From contig NC_003284.9 in NCBI RefSeq assembly GCF_000002985.6, forward strand, positions 13,578,001 through 13,642,000: a DNA stretch of 64,000 nt. Reading direction: 5' to 3'. The stretch's first letter is position 1. Each line of letters starts with the position of its first letter. Both the position numbers and the translations under genes were made by a program. The notes beneath the pieces are model-generated. The model was not told the DNA's origin and searched no databases. It saw only the letters and a list, made by a program, of their open reading frames with translations. Positions 24,987 to 35,959 of this stretch are shown piece after piece. The stretch comes from Caenorhabditis elegans (lineage: Eukaryota > Nematoda > Chromadorea > Rhabditida > Rhabditidae).

Positions 24987-25918
24987 CTAACGACGGGGAA
25001 GTTTGATGCCGGTTTGATACTCGACAGGGATCAAATGTGTCATCACCGAAGTACCTTTGAGCAAGTACATTGCAGCGGTTTGAGTGCAGTCGAGATTGAT
25101 GTATCCCTCGGAATCCTTTGAGATTTTATACTGGAAGTTGTTGCTTGGTAGGCATCATCAAACGATTTCGAAGCTTACCATCGAACTCAAGAGCTGGGTG
25201 AAGCGCTTTTTGACTCCTTCCTCACAATCAACACATTGGAGTGTGGCCGGATGAGAGTAGACGGTCATGCGACTGTCGTAACCTGAAAAATAGCGTTTCG
25301 TTCAACTTTTTTAGTTTATACAACTTTGACAGACTGTAGAAATAGTAGCAACGCTGTAGCAGGTATTTAAAACCCAAAATAAAAAAAATCGAAAACTTTG
25401 TCTACAAAATTTAGAATAGACAATTCAATATTTTCATTGTTTTTGCCCATTAACTGACGTAATATAATTAATTTCTTCAGGCTTAGAATAATTTTTTCTC
25501 AAAGAAAATAATTCGCATAATTTCATCTAAAAAACAGATAAAACAGCACTTATGATACCGACGATATATTTTCAGAAAAATCGTTGCTTGGTTGTCATAC
25601 TTCATTTATCTACGTGTTACTATGGTATTCTTTCCATAAGAGAAGTGGTCCAAAAGAGAAAAGAGAAGAAGTCTTACGAATGTTTCCCGTTGCTCGAGCT
25701 CTGGCCGCTGCGTTCAGGATGGCGATCTTGAAAGAATCGAAATTTTTCCAACAGCATACACAGTTAGAGATGAACGGTGCTGAAAAAATTCTGCTAGAAT
25801 CCTATTTCGACCCCTGCAATGCGCCTTTCCAAAGTAACTTACCTGGGTTGACGGGATAATCAGTTGGTTGAGCTTGTTCTCGTTGTCCAGTGTTTGGAGG
25901 GTTTGAACACGACGCCAT
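24987..25918 (-). CDS. Small unknown protein, 107 residues
   Basis: Minus-strand exons 25918-25843, 25282-25179 and 25130-24987 join in frame to 107 residues. The 48-nt second intron has clean GTAAGC and TTCCAG ends. The N-terminal 25 residues are Pro/Gln-rich and likely disordered. The rest is a compact mixed domain with a CVDCEEG motif, a helical KKRFTQLLSSM segment and an ending in KLPRR. There is no signal peptide or membrane span, so it is probably cytosolic or nuclear. The start lies two bases after a TTTTCAG acceptor, consistent with trans-splicing. Codon use (ATC AAT CTC GAC TGC ACT) looks like a genuine, moderately expressed gene. I do not recognise the family. Confidence 0.75.
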
Positions 25919-27573
25919 TGCTGAAAAGACATATGATGATTGTAGGATAAGAAAACCAAAAAATATGGGCACGCGCGAAGTGGATGGTTGCTATTAGAGC
26001 GCGGTTGGCGAACACGTGAGAGATAACAGTTACTGATGAGGACAGAGAGTGACGACAGGAAAGGGCGCTGGGCAGATTGGGAGAGGTGAACACGAGTTCT
26101 CAAACTTATGCTTCGTGTTGTGGGGAAAATTGAGGAGAGAGGGAAGGTGACGGTTGACAAATGCGACAATACGAAAGTGGCAAATGGTCATGTCGAATAA
26201 GACTGCGGAAAATTATATTGAAGGTATCCTTGCACTCAACGTCGCCACGTAGCCACGTATCTTAGCAACGTTTCAATGCAAAATTATAGAGTAGAATATA
26301 CTTCACATTGCACTTAAATGTTCTTGAATCGTCTCTCAATCTCATCGACATAATTTGAGAGCTTTGCTGCAAATACCATGTGACAGCAAATAAAAACTTT
26401 CGACTACGTGCTGAATCAAAAAAAAAGTCTGATATACAAATCACAACTCGATTTTCCAAAATACAAAATTATTCAACTAAAAAGCCTAAACCTCATAGAC
26501 CAAGCAGGTGTTGGTTTGACGATGTGATTTTTGAATCTCTGACAATGCATTTGATTGTTGAAATGTTCGGTCTTTTTCATCCAGACATTTTTGTTCGATT
26601 TTTGCAAAAGTTTAGTTTTTCATTGGAACAAAGTCAGCTGAAAAAGAATTGAAAAAAAAAATGATGTAGTGTGTAAAGGATTATACAATGCATAAATGGG
26701 TTTGGAATTAAATCATCGGTACTTGTGAATTAAAACCCCTAATTTTTAAAATAAATTAAACTTCTTTATTTATTCATTTTAATAAAACGTGATGTCCATT
26801 TTTTTTGGTTAACATTTAATTGAACAGACTTTCGAGTTTTACATATTTACATATTTGTTGAAACATCGGGATATGGTTTTTCTCTTCAATACTCTTTTTC
26901 ATAGTTTTTCAATTTCATTGCTCAACTTATCTTTTCTTTGCCGAAATGCTCAGCTCCTCAAGATGTCAGTTTTCGTGCCTCCTAGTTCACTTTTTTTGTG
27001 TACAAAAATATCGCAAGTCGCCATCTTCTCATGTTCCAACCGCCTGTGCTCTATCCATTCTTCTCTCTCAATCATCATCGTTTCACTTTACAATCATGAA
27101 CCCCTGACGCAAACAAGTAGGCGGTATGTCCGATTCTCCGGCACCGACCCCCGAGAGTTTCAAACCCGCCTCTTTCGACTTCAGTGTGTGGCCCACCGGA
27201 GAAATCAGTTCATTCTGTTGAGACCTCAGCGAAGTTGATGGCGCCGCTGTGGCACGGGAAGAAAGCCTCAAAAACATTACAACTTTCTTTGAGTCCTCAT
27301 AAATTTGCGTTCTGTTTCGAACTTGCGTACCCTCATTGTGCAGGAAAATCGAAATTTTCGTGTGTTCCGGAGAGGTTTTTGCAAACGAGAAGAAGGAAAA
27401 AAAAAGAAAAAGTTTGGCTATTACACTAAACAATAGAAAAACGCAACATTATCTATGAGTATCAATTCTCTGACGTTAGTAAAAGTGATTTGCAAAACTT
27501 GAGTTTGCTCAGTCATTTTCAAAAGTTTTTCCTTTTGTTTCAAATTTTCGCGTTTAGTAAAACTTGGTTTCAG
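25919..27573. other. Divergent intergenic region
   Basis: It includes the promoter of the 107-residue gene (GC-richer, 25920-26170) and AT-rich filler. A coding-like block at 27126-27302 is listed separately. No other gene is supported. Confidence 0.55.
27126..27302 (+). other. Short coding-like block with an in-frame UGA
   Basis: From ATG at 27126 a frame runs 31 codons (beginning MSDSPAPTPESF) to UGA at 27219-27221. It continues in the same frame for 26 codons with protein-like composition (DLSEVDGAAVAREESL) to TAA at 27300-27302. Third positions are often C or G. The opposite strand is also open across the same interval (27083-27433), so the coding strand is not certain. It could be a relic exon, a small gene with an internal stop, or chance in a GC-richer patch. 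Confidence 0.3.
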
Positions 27574-30242
27574 ATGTATTTGATACTAATAATTTTCCCT
27601 CTGGTGTTACCTTATGTGGCTTCAAAGCAAACGCTCGTCACAGAAGAAATGGAGGTTAGTTCTACGAAATGCCAGAAAATAAAGTTTTTTTTTTTAATCT
27701 AAGGCGCTGTTAGATTGGAAATGATGATAAAAATTTAGTTGTGGGCAGCAGGGCTGTGCTGGCCCAGCCAGCCGACAGTGTTGTTTTGGCGATTTTTTTG
27801 GCGCCAGCCAGCAACACAGCCCTGGTGGGCAGGTTGTTGTGAAATAACACGCAATTAACAAGATATTAACAAATAACAATTATTTCAATGCTACACACTT
27901 TTGGAAATCCTGTTAAATGGAATAAATCTACTAATAACTACTAGGGCTTCCATCTTGGCCCCGATTCGTCGCCTTCGCCGGCCGGTGAGGCGCCTCAAAC
28001 AGCCTCACGCCGCCACTAACTCCTCAACGTATCCGCAAGTACAGTGCGGCGCGGAACCCAGAATGTGCCGGCCGCTTCTAAATAACCAACTTTCGAAGCA
28101 CGTTCAGCAACATAGCGTTGCAAAACTACGATGTGCAGCCGTTAATCCACACTACGAAGATCGGCGAAGGCCGGCGTTAGGCGCCGACGCCGCGCCGCTC
28201 TCACATGGAAACCCTAATGACTACTAAAACTAATAATGGTAGCTAATTTGTGAAACGAAAACCTAATCAAAAACATTGTCTACATTTTACAAAACAGTAT
28301 TGTGTGGGGAGTTTTAAATGTTTATTGCGATATTAACTATAATAACGAAACCGATTTGACAAAACTTTGTGAACAGTGACAAAAATAAGCTTGAAAACAT
28401 AAACACACAATTTTTCAGCATGAGAAAGCATTTTGTGTCAGTTTATTTTCAATATCTCATTTTGACAACATCAATTAAAGAGAATCTGAAACTTGAAAAG
28501 CGATTCAATCAAGATACAAAACATCACGCATTTACATTAATTACCAATAGTACTTGAAACATAAGCATGCTATGAAAATTGAAAGACCATTTTTTAAACC
28601 AACAAAAAAATTCAAAAAAGTTTTGAACAGTTTTTCAAAAATATTTGGTTATTTTTGCATTATTGGAGGCGCTTTTGACAGTTTCTTTGCTGAAGCTACC
28701 CCACTTTTAACAATTAAACTATTAATCCCTTTCCCATTCCTTCGGTAAAATATTTGCTTAAAGCTTTCAGAACGTTATTTCATCTTTCGATTTTTTGGTA
28801 AAAAGTACTTTATTGTAAGTCATGAAACTTGTGAAATGGTTGAAAAAAATGTTTAACGAGTTAACATTAATAAATACCTGTCTCATTTCATTTCAGAACC
28901 TCTGCACTCCACAAAAAACATGTTTTGCATCGCCGAAAAATTGCATTATTGAAAACTGCCACATTATCATTTCAGTAGGTCATTTAAAACATGGGTTAAA
29001 AACTGTAGAGATACATATTGCTATGTTGTTCCAGTTGGCTATATTTGCAAAAATGAAAAGTGCGCCAGAAGCTATGAAGATGAGATATCTAGAATATTTT
29101 TTCAGATTTTTCAAATGGTCTTTTGGAATTTCGAAAAATTGAATGAGCAACAATATTTTTAGAGAGTAATTTTTGCAAAATAATTTTTGCTCCAAAAGTT
29201 ATACGCCACATGTGTATGTTGTTCGGCACAATTATCTCATTTTCAGATATCCGAAAACACAACAGAGCTCTATACTTATAATCTTGACTTCACTGAGATT
29301 GTATCAATATATACCTATGAAAATGTAAGATCATAAAAATAAAACATAAAAACGACATATATACATTATTAGAATCGACGACAAGATAACATGGTGCTCT
29401 GCTTTGGAGGTCTGGCAAAATGTTTTTTGGGGCGAGAAGAAAAACGGGAGTCATACAGAATAGAGAGAAAACAGATAACGGAATTGAATACCATACGTGG
29501 AATATATGGTCAGTATCTCTACAAGTTTCCGAGAATTTTGTTTGAAACCGGCCAAAACTTTACCTACGCGTACAGAACATCTGATCCTGGAGGTAAGTGA
29601 AGTAATTTAGGTTTGAATTAAAAAGTTTATTTTTAGATGAAATCTCACGAAAGTGGTTCGTGAAGTTACATCACTTCCCCGGCTCCAAAGAACATTCTGA
29701 GTTTCGAGTGAGTTGATAAAGTGCTAACCAATCAAAAAATGCTCATTTAATACGTTCAAAAATAACACTAAAAACACATTTTCATAGCAAAACTTCATAG
29801 AAAATACGCTAACTAAACCAATAACAATTCAAAATTTAGAAAAAAAAACCAACTTGTAGCAGAAATCTCAGATAAAAAACAAACCGTGTAGCGTAGTTAG
29901 TGAAACATTTTTCAAATCAGTAATTTTATTGTTCTGTTAAAAAACGTTTGTCTCTTCGTGATCCATAACTTATTTTTTCTGTTTCCCAATTTTTTAGAAA
30001 TAAACTCAACATGGAAACTCTTGTTTAAAATTTTCTTCCAGCTGAACCTCGATGATATCGATTCCAAAACTATCAGCGAGTTGTACGAGACTTATGGAAA
30101 CATGTCTCCTCCCGATGAATACGAAACCGATATACCAGTAGACCCTATTCCCCGCAACAAAAAAGGTTTTGTCAACACTATCAGCATCCATGACTTGCTT
30201 CGCGATCGCTTTGTCTCAAATACAAGCGCGCCAATTTTCTGA
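27574..30242 (+). CDS. Secreted nematode protein of unknown function
   Basis: Six exons (27574-27654, 28897-28974, 29247-29324, 29373-29592, 29637-29707, 30042-30242) splice in frame to 242 residues. The ATG follows a TTTCAG acceptor directly, typical of trans-splicing. Residues 1-17 are a signal peptide (MYLILIIFPLVLPYVAS). A short Cys-rich stretch follows at about 28-50 (CTPQKTC ... CIIENC). The remaining ~190 residues are charged with few cysteines and end in a Pro/Asp-rich segment. There is no second membrane span, so the product is probably secreted. The unusually long first intron (1.24 kb) hosts two GC-rich fold-back repeats. I do not recognise the family. Exons 4 and 6 are secure; the two 78-nt exons rest on splice signals and phase continuity. 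Confidence 0.68.
27750..27823. repeat. Small GC-rich inverted repeat
   Basis: AGGGCTGTG (27750-27758) is mirrored by CACAGCCCT (27815-27823). The match continues inward as GCTGGC/GCCAGC with small offsets, in otherwise AT-rich intron DNA. It looks like a MITE remnant. Confidence 0.6.
27942..28216. mobile_element. GC-rich MITE-like element with TA target duplication
   Basis: Terminal inverted repeats GGGCTTCCAT and ATGGAAACCC (one mismatch) are each flanked by TA. The inner sequence is strikingly GC-rich (CGCCTTCGCCGGCC, mirrored by GGCGAAGGCCGGCG), so much of the element can fold back. The open frame at 27901-28227 is a by-product of composition. It sits in the first intron of the secreted gene. 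Confidence 0.7.
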
Positions 30243-33200
30243 TTGACATGAAAGCACTACACACGATTCACGAAAAAAATTTAGTTCAAATTACGTCGAT
30301 GATCTATGAAAGCAGACCTCAATATTCAGTTTACCATTTATTCTTTGTTCACATCAAATTTTTTTGTTTTCATTATTTGAATATTTCATGTCATTTTAAT
30401 TTAATTTAATGGATCGTTTTTTTTGAAAGTAAATGTTAAAAGTTTTCGTAGAAATACATATTTTAATACTTATTGTTATTTTTCTGGTACCATGGTTGGA
30501 CACGAATAAAAAAGTCGGACTTTTGAAAGAAACCTTCGCGTTAAAAAAACTTAAAAACTAAAAATAGTTAAAATCAATTTTAATATGCTTTTTTTGAAAA
30601 AAAATGAAACTTTGACTAAGCTGTATATTGAACATTCTCTGTTTAGCGGGAACTTTTTCGAATCTGAATTTCAATTTCGTGTGCGAATATTCCATGCCAC
30701 TTTTTTCAGGTTTCGAATTAAAAAGCTATGTTGAACTGGTATAACTTGTTAAAATATTTAAGAGGTATTTTTGTTTAAAAGCGCATAGTTCTTGCGAAAT
30801 CATTACTTGGTTTTCAAGCAGTTGTTGAGCAACAATTCGAATTAAAAATTGATTTCTGAAAAGCAGCCGTGATAAACAATAATGCATACCATTTGATAAT
30901 AAAAATTGAAAACTATGTATACCAGTCTAAAAACATTAAGCGATTGAAAAATCTTTTTTTTTAGCCAGTGTTTCTGCGTTTCTCTACAACTACAATGTAA
31001 CGTTTTGGAAACATTTTTCAACTCAAGAAACAACGATAACAGTAATCACTCACTCTCATAGATGTCCAACCGCCATAGTGAACATTTTCTTTTCAGTTTT
31101 AATTTTTGCCCAAACAGCGTTAGTAGGACTTTTTTTACTACAGTTGTGAATAAATCATAGTAAGTATTATTGTTTTTAACAATGGTTATTGAATATAAAT
31201 ATGCCTACGACTTCGAGACGTTTGAAGTTTGTTACTAGAACATATCAAACACACTCATTTCTGTTTCAAACACCCTTTTCTTTGAAAATCTGTCATCCCC
31301 ACTCGCAACACCTCCGCCACAAAAAACTCCCGTTTTATCCGGCTAAAAATTTATCCGGCGTCACGTTCAATCTTATACCTTATTTGCCTTGTTTATGTTC
31401 GACTAGAAATGATTAAACTTCATCAATGAGCTTTTCTTACAATGATTCAAAAATCATAGATTGTATGGTTCCTGCTCGAACATTAATATGCAATTGGAAA
31501 AAAAACAAGTGAAAATGAGTTGCAAAATAAAGTTTGGATGACGTGCAAATTTGTGGATTTTATTTTTCAAGCTTACATCGACACTCATTCCGTGTTTGAT
31601 GTTCTGGAAATGGTCTGAAAATTTGATTTCTTTAATTGTGTTCTAATTATTATACTACTAAAGCGTTAATAAAAATATGTAGTGATTTAAAGTTCACGAC
31701 TAACTTTTTCATCAAGTTATAGGAAAATTCATACTGTTATTAAATTAACCGAATTTTTTCCCATGTCAGTATATTTATCATTTAAAATATTATCACAGCT
31801 TATCCTTTTTCCCATTTTTGCTCCTATTATTGCGAAGATCCTTCTACTTGCATGTCATTCAATCCATCATTTGTGCATTGTGCAACGCTTGCTTGCATGT
31901 CAAACAGAGGTCTTCTGGGAACTCTACAATTACAGTTTATCATCCTTTCTTGTTTTCTTCCATTTCTTCGCTGTCGTTTTGCTTCCTGCTTGACATTTTT
32001 GTTAGAGAATTTGGAAAATGACAATTTCAATATCCTTGACATTTGGAATTGAATCGGCTTTTCAAAATTTATTCAGAATATTGTTTCCCTTCGTTTTTCT
32101 CAAAAAATTAATCGAAAAGCTCCTTGGCTATCGTAAAGATCCAATTTTACAGAAACGATGGCAAGAAAAGGATGTTTCTGTGACACCAAAAGATTTAATT
32201 TGGCTTTCCTATTCTCCGCCCGTCTTCACCTTCTGATTCAATTTTTTTCCTCCTCCTCGGTTTCCTCATTTTGTATCCGATCCTCTTCTTAGAAGCGAGC
32301 TTTTTTGTACTTCTTGTTCATCGCCTCTCTTCACTTTTATAACTTCTCGGAAAAAAATTTCAATCAAGTATGCAAGAGTTGTTCTGAATTATAATTAAAT
32401 TGCACCAACATCACCCTCAACTTATTAATATCTAAGTTAGAACTTGGTAATAATTAATTTATAAGTTACAAACAAAATTCGCAAAAATTCAGTACATCCA
32501 AGTTGTGTTTTGTTGTTTATTTTACTAATCAACTAAAATATAAAAATAGTGCCTCTTATCCACGTTTTTATACAGACAAAACATTATCTATAAGGCCGAT
32601 ATGAATTAAATCTAGAAAATTAAATAAAAACAAGTTATCTGGCAAATGCTGTGATTATTATTATTATTATTTACTGCTGTGTAATTATTTTTTGCCATTT
32701 ATTTTTAGACCGTGCATGATTTAAAAATACTCTACCAATATTACGTCAACTATTTTTAGTTTAGAAATGTAAATTAACTTTTGATTTTATAGCACCTTTT
32801 AGATACATGAAAATGTGATAAATTATCTAATTTTTGCAACTTATTGTTCAAAAAAGTACAGAGGATTGTTTCAACAAGTAGCACGTTTTTTTATTTACCT
32901 AACTTCCAATTATAATAATTGAGAATAAAAAAAACTTGAAATATTTTTGGTGGAAATTGCAAAAAAATCACTGAAAGTAGCTAATTTTTAACTTCTGTAA
33001 AAATGGCTTTACACAGAAATTTAATTTTTACTTACATATTTTGCACGCTCCTTTAAATTTCCTTCTTCAGTTTTGAACAGTTTTCTTTGTTTTAAGAACT
33101 AACTACCTAAAATTATATTTGAAAAAAAAAACAAGAATTTATGCTATAATTGATTTTTCTGTGACTTCTTCATTCACGATACCCCTTTTTGTAAAATGGT

Positions 33201-33564
33201 TGTCAATTTATTTTCTCTGATAAGTTGTATAGCATGCTGTTTGTGTAGTTAGAAGTTGAGATAGAAGTATAGTGAAAAAATAGATGCCATTTTTTCAGAA
33301 TTTATTAAGTTGTAATAAGATTTTCGAAAAGTTTAATAACTACAATTTTAGTATTAGATAAAATTATTTAAGATATGTATCTCAATTTTTACAAAATTAA
33401 AGAACATAACATCTTCTATACTTCTATGCTTCAATTTCTCACGAAGAACAAATTTTCGATTTTTTTTCATTTTCAAAATCAAGTTTCTACAATGCAATGC
33501 AAAACAACAAATAACTTAGACTTCCAAGCTTACTAAAGCATTTTTGCTATTGTTGTAGAGTTTC

Positions 33565-33802
33565 CACCTACGTAACACTTTATAATGGCCCACGTTGCGT
33601 CGCACCCCCACAACGCGAACAAAACAATGAAAATTTCCTTGCCATTCTTGACCAGAAATCAGCTTCTTCTCACCTTGATGCCGTCATTTCCCATTTAGGT
33701 ATTCCAAGTGGTTACATTGTTCCGGAAGTACACACCGCACCGGATGTGCACCACCGTCTTATTCTCCCAAAAGACGGAAAGATGGTCGAAAAAAAAAATT
33801 AG
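33565..33802 (+). pseudogene. Isolated coding-like block (exon or gene relic)
   Basis: After a possible TTGTAG acceptor near 33560, one frame is open for about 78 codons to TAG at 33800-33802, while the other two plus-strand frames are closed. Codons look C. elegans-like (for example CTT GAC CAG AAA TCA GCT TCT TCT CAC CTT GAT). Segments such as HLDAVISHLGIPSGYIVPEV look like folded-protein sequence. There is no ATG in the frame until the last eight codons and no identifiable partner exon. It may be an orphan exon or relic of a lost gene. Confidence 0.35.
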
Positions 33803-35915
33803 AAAGCAACACCTCCCGTCTTGTCACTTGCTCGTTTTAGTCCCAACTTGACTTTGGCGTTTCATTGAATGTTTGAAAAACAAATGTGACCGGAAATGTC
33901 TACTCGATTGCTTGTTGAATAAGAAATGTGACGTAGAAGGTGGCAAGTAGTGAGGGAGGAGGGAATGCCGAGGTAAAAATAGCATTCTTGTTACTATTTT
34001 CGGTGGTTGGCACATCATTTTGTTGGATATTTTAGAGATATGGGGCAAAGGCAATAAGTGAAAAAAGAACTAAACACGGCACCCAGATAGATAACTCAAC
34101 TTTATTATCTTCCTACGCATAGTGTCCTTCCTTGAGCAAGGGTGGGTAGATGTTGTTTGTTTTATGTCACACTTTCTTAGGCTAGAGTTCATGTTCCTGT
34201 TTTCGATGTGTGACTTTTCAACAGGACACTTTTTGTTGCTTGCCTTTTTCATTCCAATATTCTTGGAGTTTTTCTGAGAACCTGTTAACTTATATCAGAA
34301 TTGATAGTATAAACAATTTTTATCCGTATTTTATAGTTTTGTAAAAAACTTCAAAAATTGTATTAAGATCGAACATGTTTTAACAAAACCAATCGCTTAA
34401 ATATTGCACAGTTGAATAAATTTTCAATCGTTTTCAGTTTTGATTAAACATCGAAATTTATAAACTATATTGGATTTATTTGGATGTTTTGTGCAAAAAT
34501 ATGTTGCACCGTTTATTGTTTTTTGCAGCTCTATTTTACAATTTTTCAGGCAAAAACCTTCGTAAATATTAATAAAACTTTCAGAAAATATCGAAACTAC
34601 GATATCAATTTTTTTTAATCACAAACTTTTTCTACTGGTTTCTAATGTTTCTTTAAATTTTTGTAAACTGAGATTCATTCTTCCACGCAGTTGTTATTAG
34701 TTTTAAAATTCTTGGAATTTCAATTCAAATGTTTTATGTATTTCAGATTACACTAAGCGTTTTAAATTTTCGGCTACTGCTTAATTGAAAAAAGTAATAC
34801 TAGAATTACTTCTCAATATCACTTCAGACGGAAAAAGTTCATTTTGAAAATGTTAATTCCTAATATTAAACTGCACGATTCTAGAAACATCTGACTAGAT
34901 CTGCTGAATCCGCAAAAAATTTCGAAATATTTGCAGTGTTAACTTAGCCTTCATTGTGCCAAAGTTCAAATTTCTCAAAGAACGTCGGACATTTGATACA
35001 TTTGAGTGTGCAAAAGGCAGGTGCAGATTTGACATTTTAAGATAATAGAAAAATTACAACTTTTGACGCAAGCTTGCAATTGCAATACCCTGTGGTTTTA
35101 TTCCATAAATTATTATTCAAATTATGATATCATTTTTAGCAATTTAAATCAATCTAATTTCAGGATAAGAAAATCCGTCATTCATTTCTTATGTGAGAAG
35201 TGATCCTATAAATAATTCATATCAGTAGTCGTTTCCTTATCAGTAATAAGGAAAGTGAGGGCGGTGGCGAATGAACATGCACATATGATTGAAATATGTA
35301 CAAATGAAATGTGTATTTTACGTATATAGAAACCACGCGTTTGACTATTGAGATTTCGGCAATCTGTATTGTTTTATTACTAATTGGTTTATTGAAAAAT
35401 TGTATCAGAGAGGCATTTCTCAAATCCTGGCATTTGATGTTTCCGTGGGTTTTTGCTGGCTGAATTAGACTGAAAACCGATAAATGATGTCATTATTCAT
35501 GGAATTTCTGTATAAAATTCCAATGTCGCCTTCTACAATTGTCTAGTCGCAACGTTTGTCTTCTCGTCTTCTTTTTTGTAGAAGGCAGACAAATCGCAAA
35601 GATGACGAAGCGTCTAACCTGATTATTTGAGAGCAAAAGAAATTGTAGATCCCTTTATGACATGCACCCCACACATCTCAAACCCTTGATTCTCTGGGAA
35701 TGTTTTGAAGCATTGCCTTATTTTTTGAAATTTATTTTCATCTGGAAAAATAGTTTTAATCAATGTAAACTTGTTTTTAATTTGTAAAGTTTTGTGAAGA
35801 AAAAATTCAAAATTTTTTTGCTTCAAACTTTCGCCAGTCAAAGTGATATCGTGTATCATGATATTCCATGAAAGATTTGTTTTGAAATTTCAAGAAAATT
35901 GATTTTTGAAAAGTC

Positions 35916-35959
35916 TTAGTGAGGGAAATATTATTCGTTAGTGAGGGAAATATTATTCA
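35916..35959. repeat. 22-bp tandem duplication
   Basis: Two adjacent copies of TTAGTGAGGGAAATATTATT plus two further bases, differing only at the last base (35916-35937 and 35938-35959). Confidence 0.9.

Noticed and set aside
27083-27433. Minus-strand 116-codon frame with a signal-like start
   Set aside because: No acceptor or partner exon; it overlaps the plus-strand coding-like block, and I could not decide between the strands, so no gene is called.
31763-32236. Hydrophobic open frames suggesting a membrane protein
   Set aside because: All three plus frames are open because the region is pyrimidine-rich; no consistent exon chain could be built.
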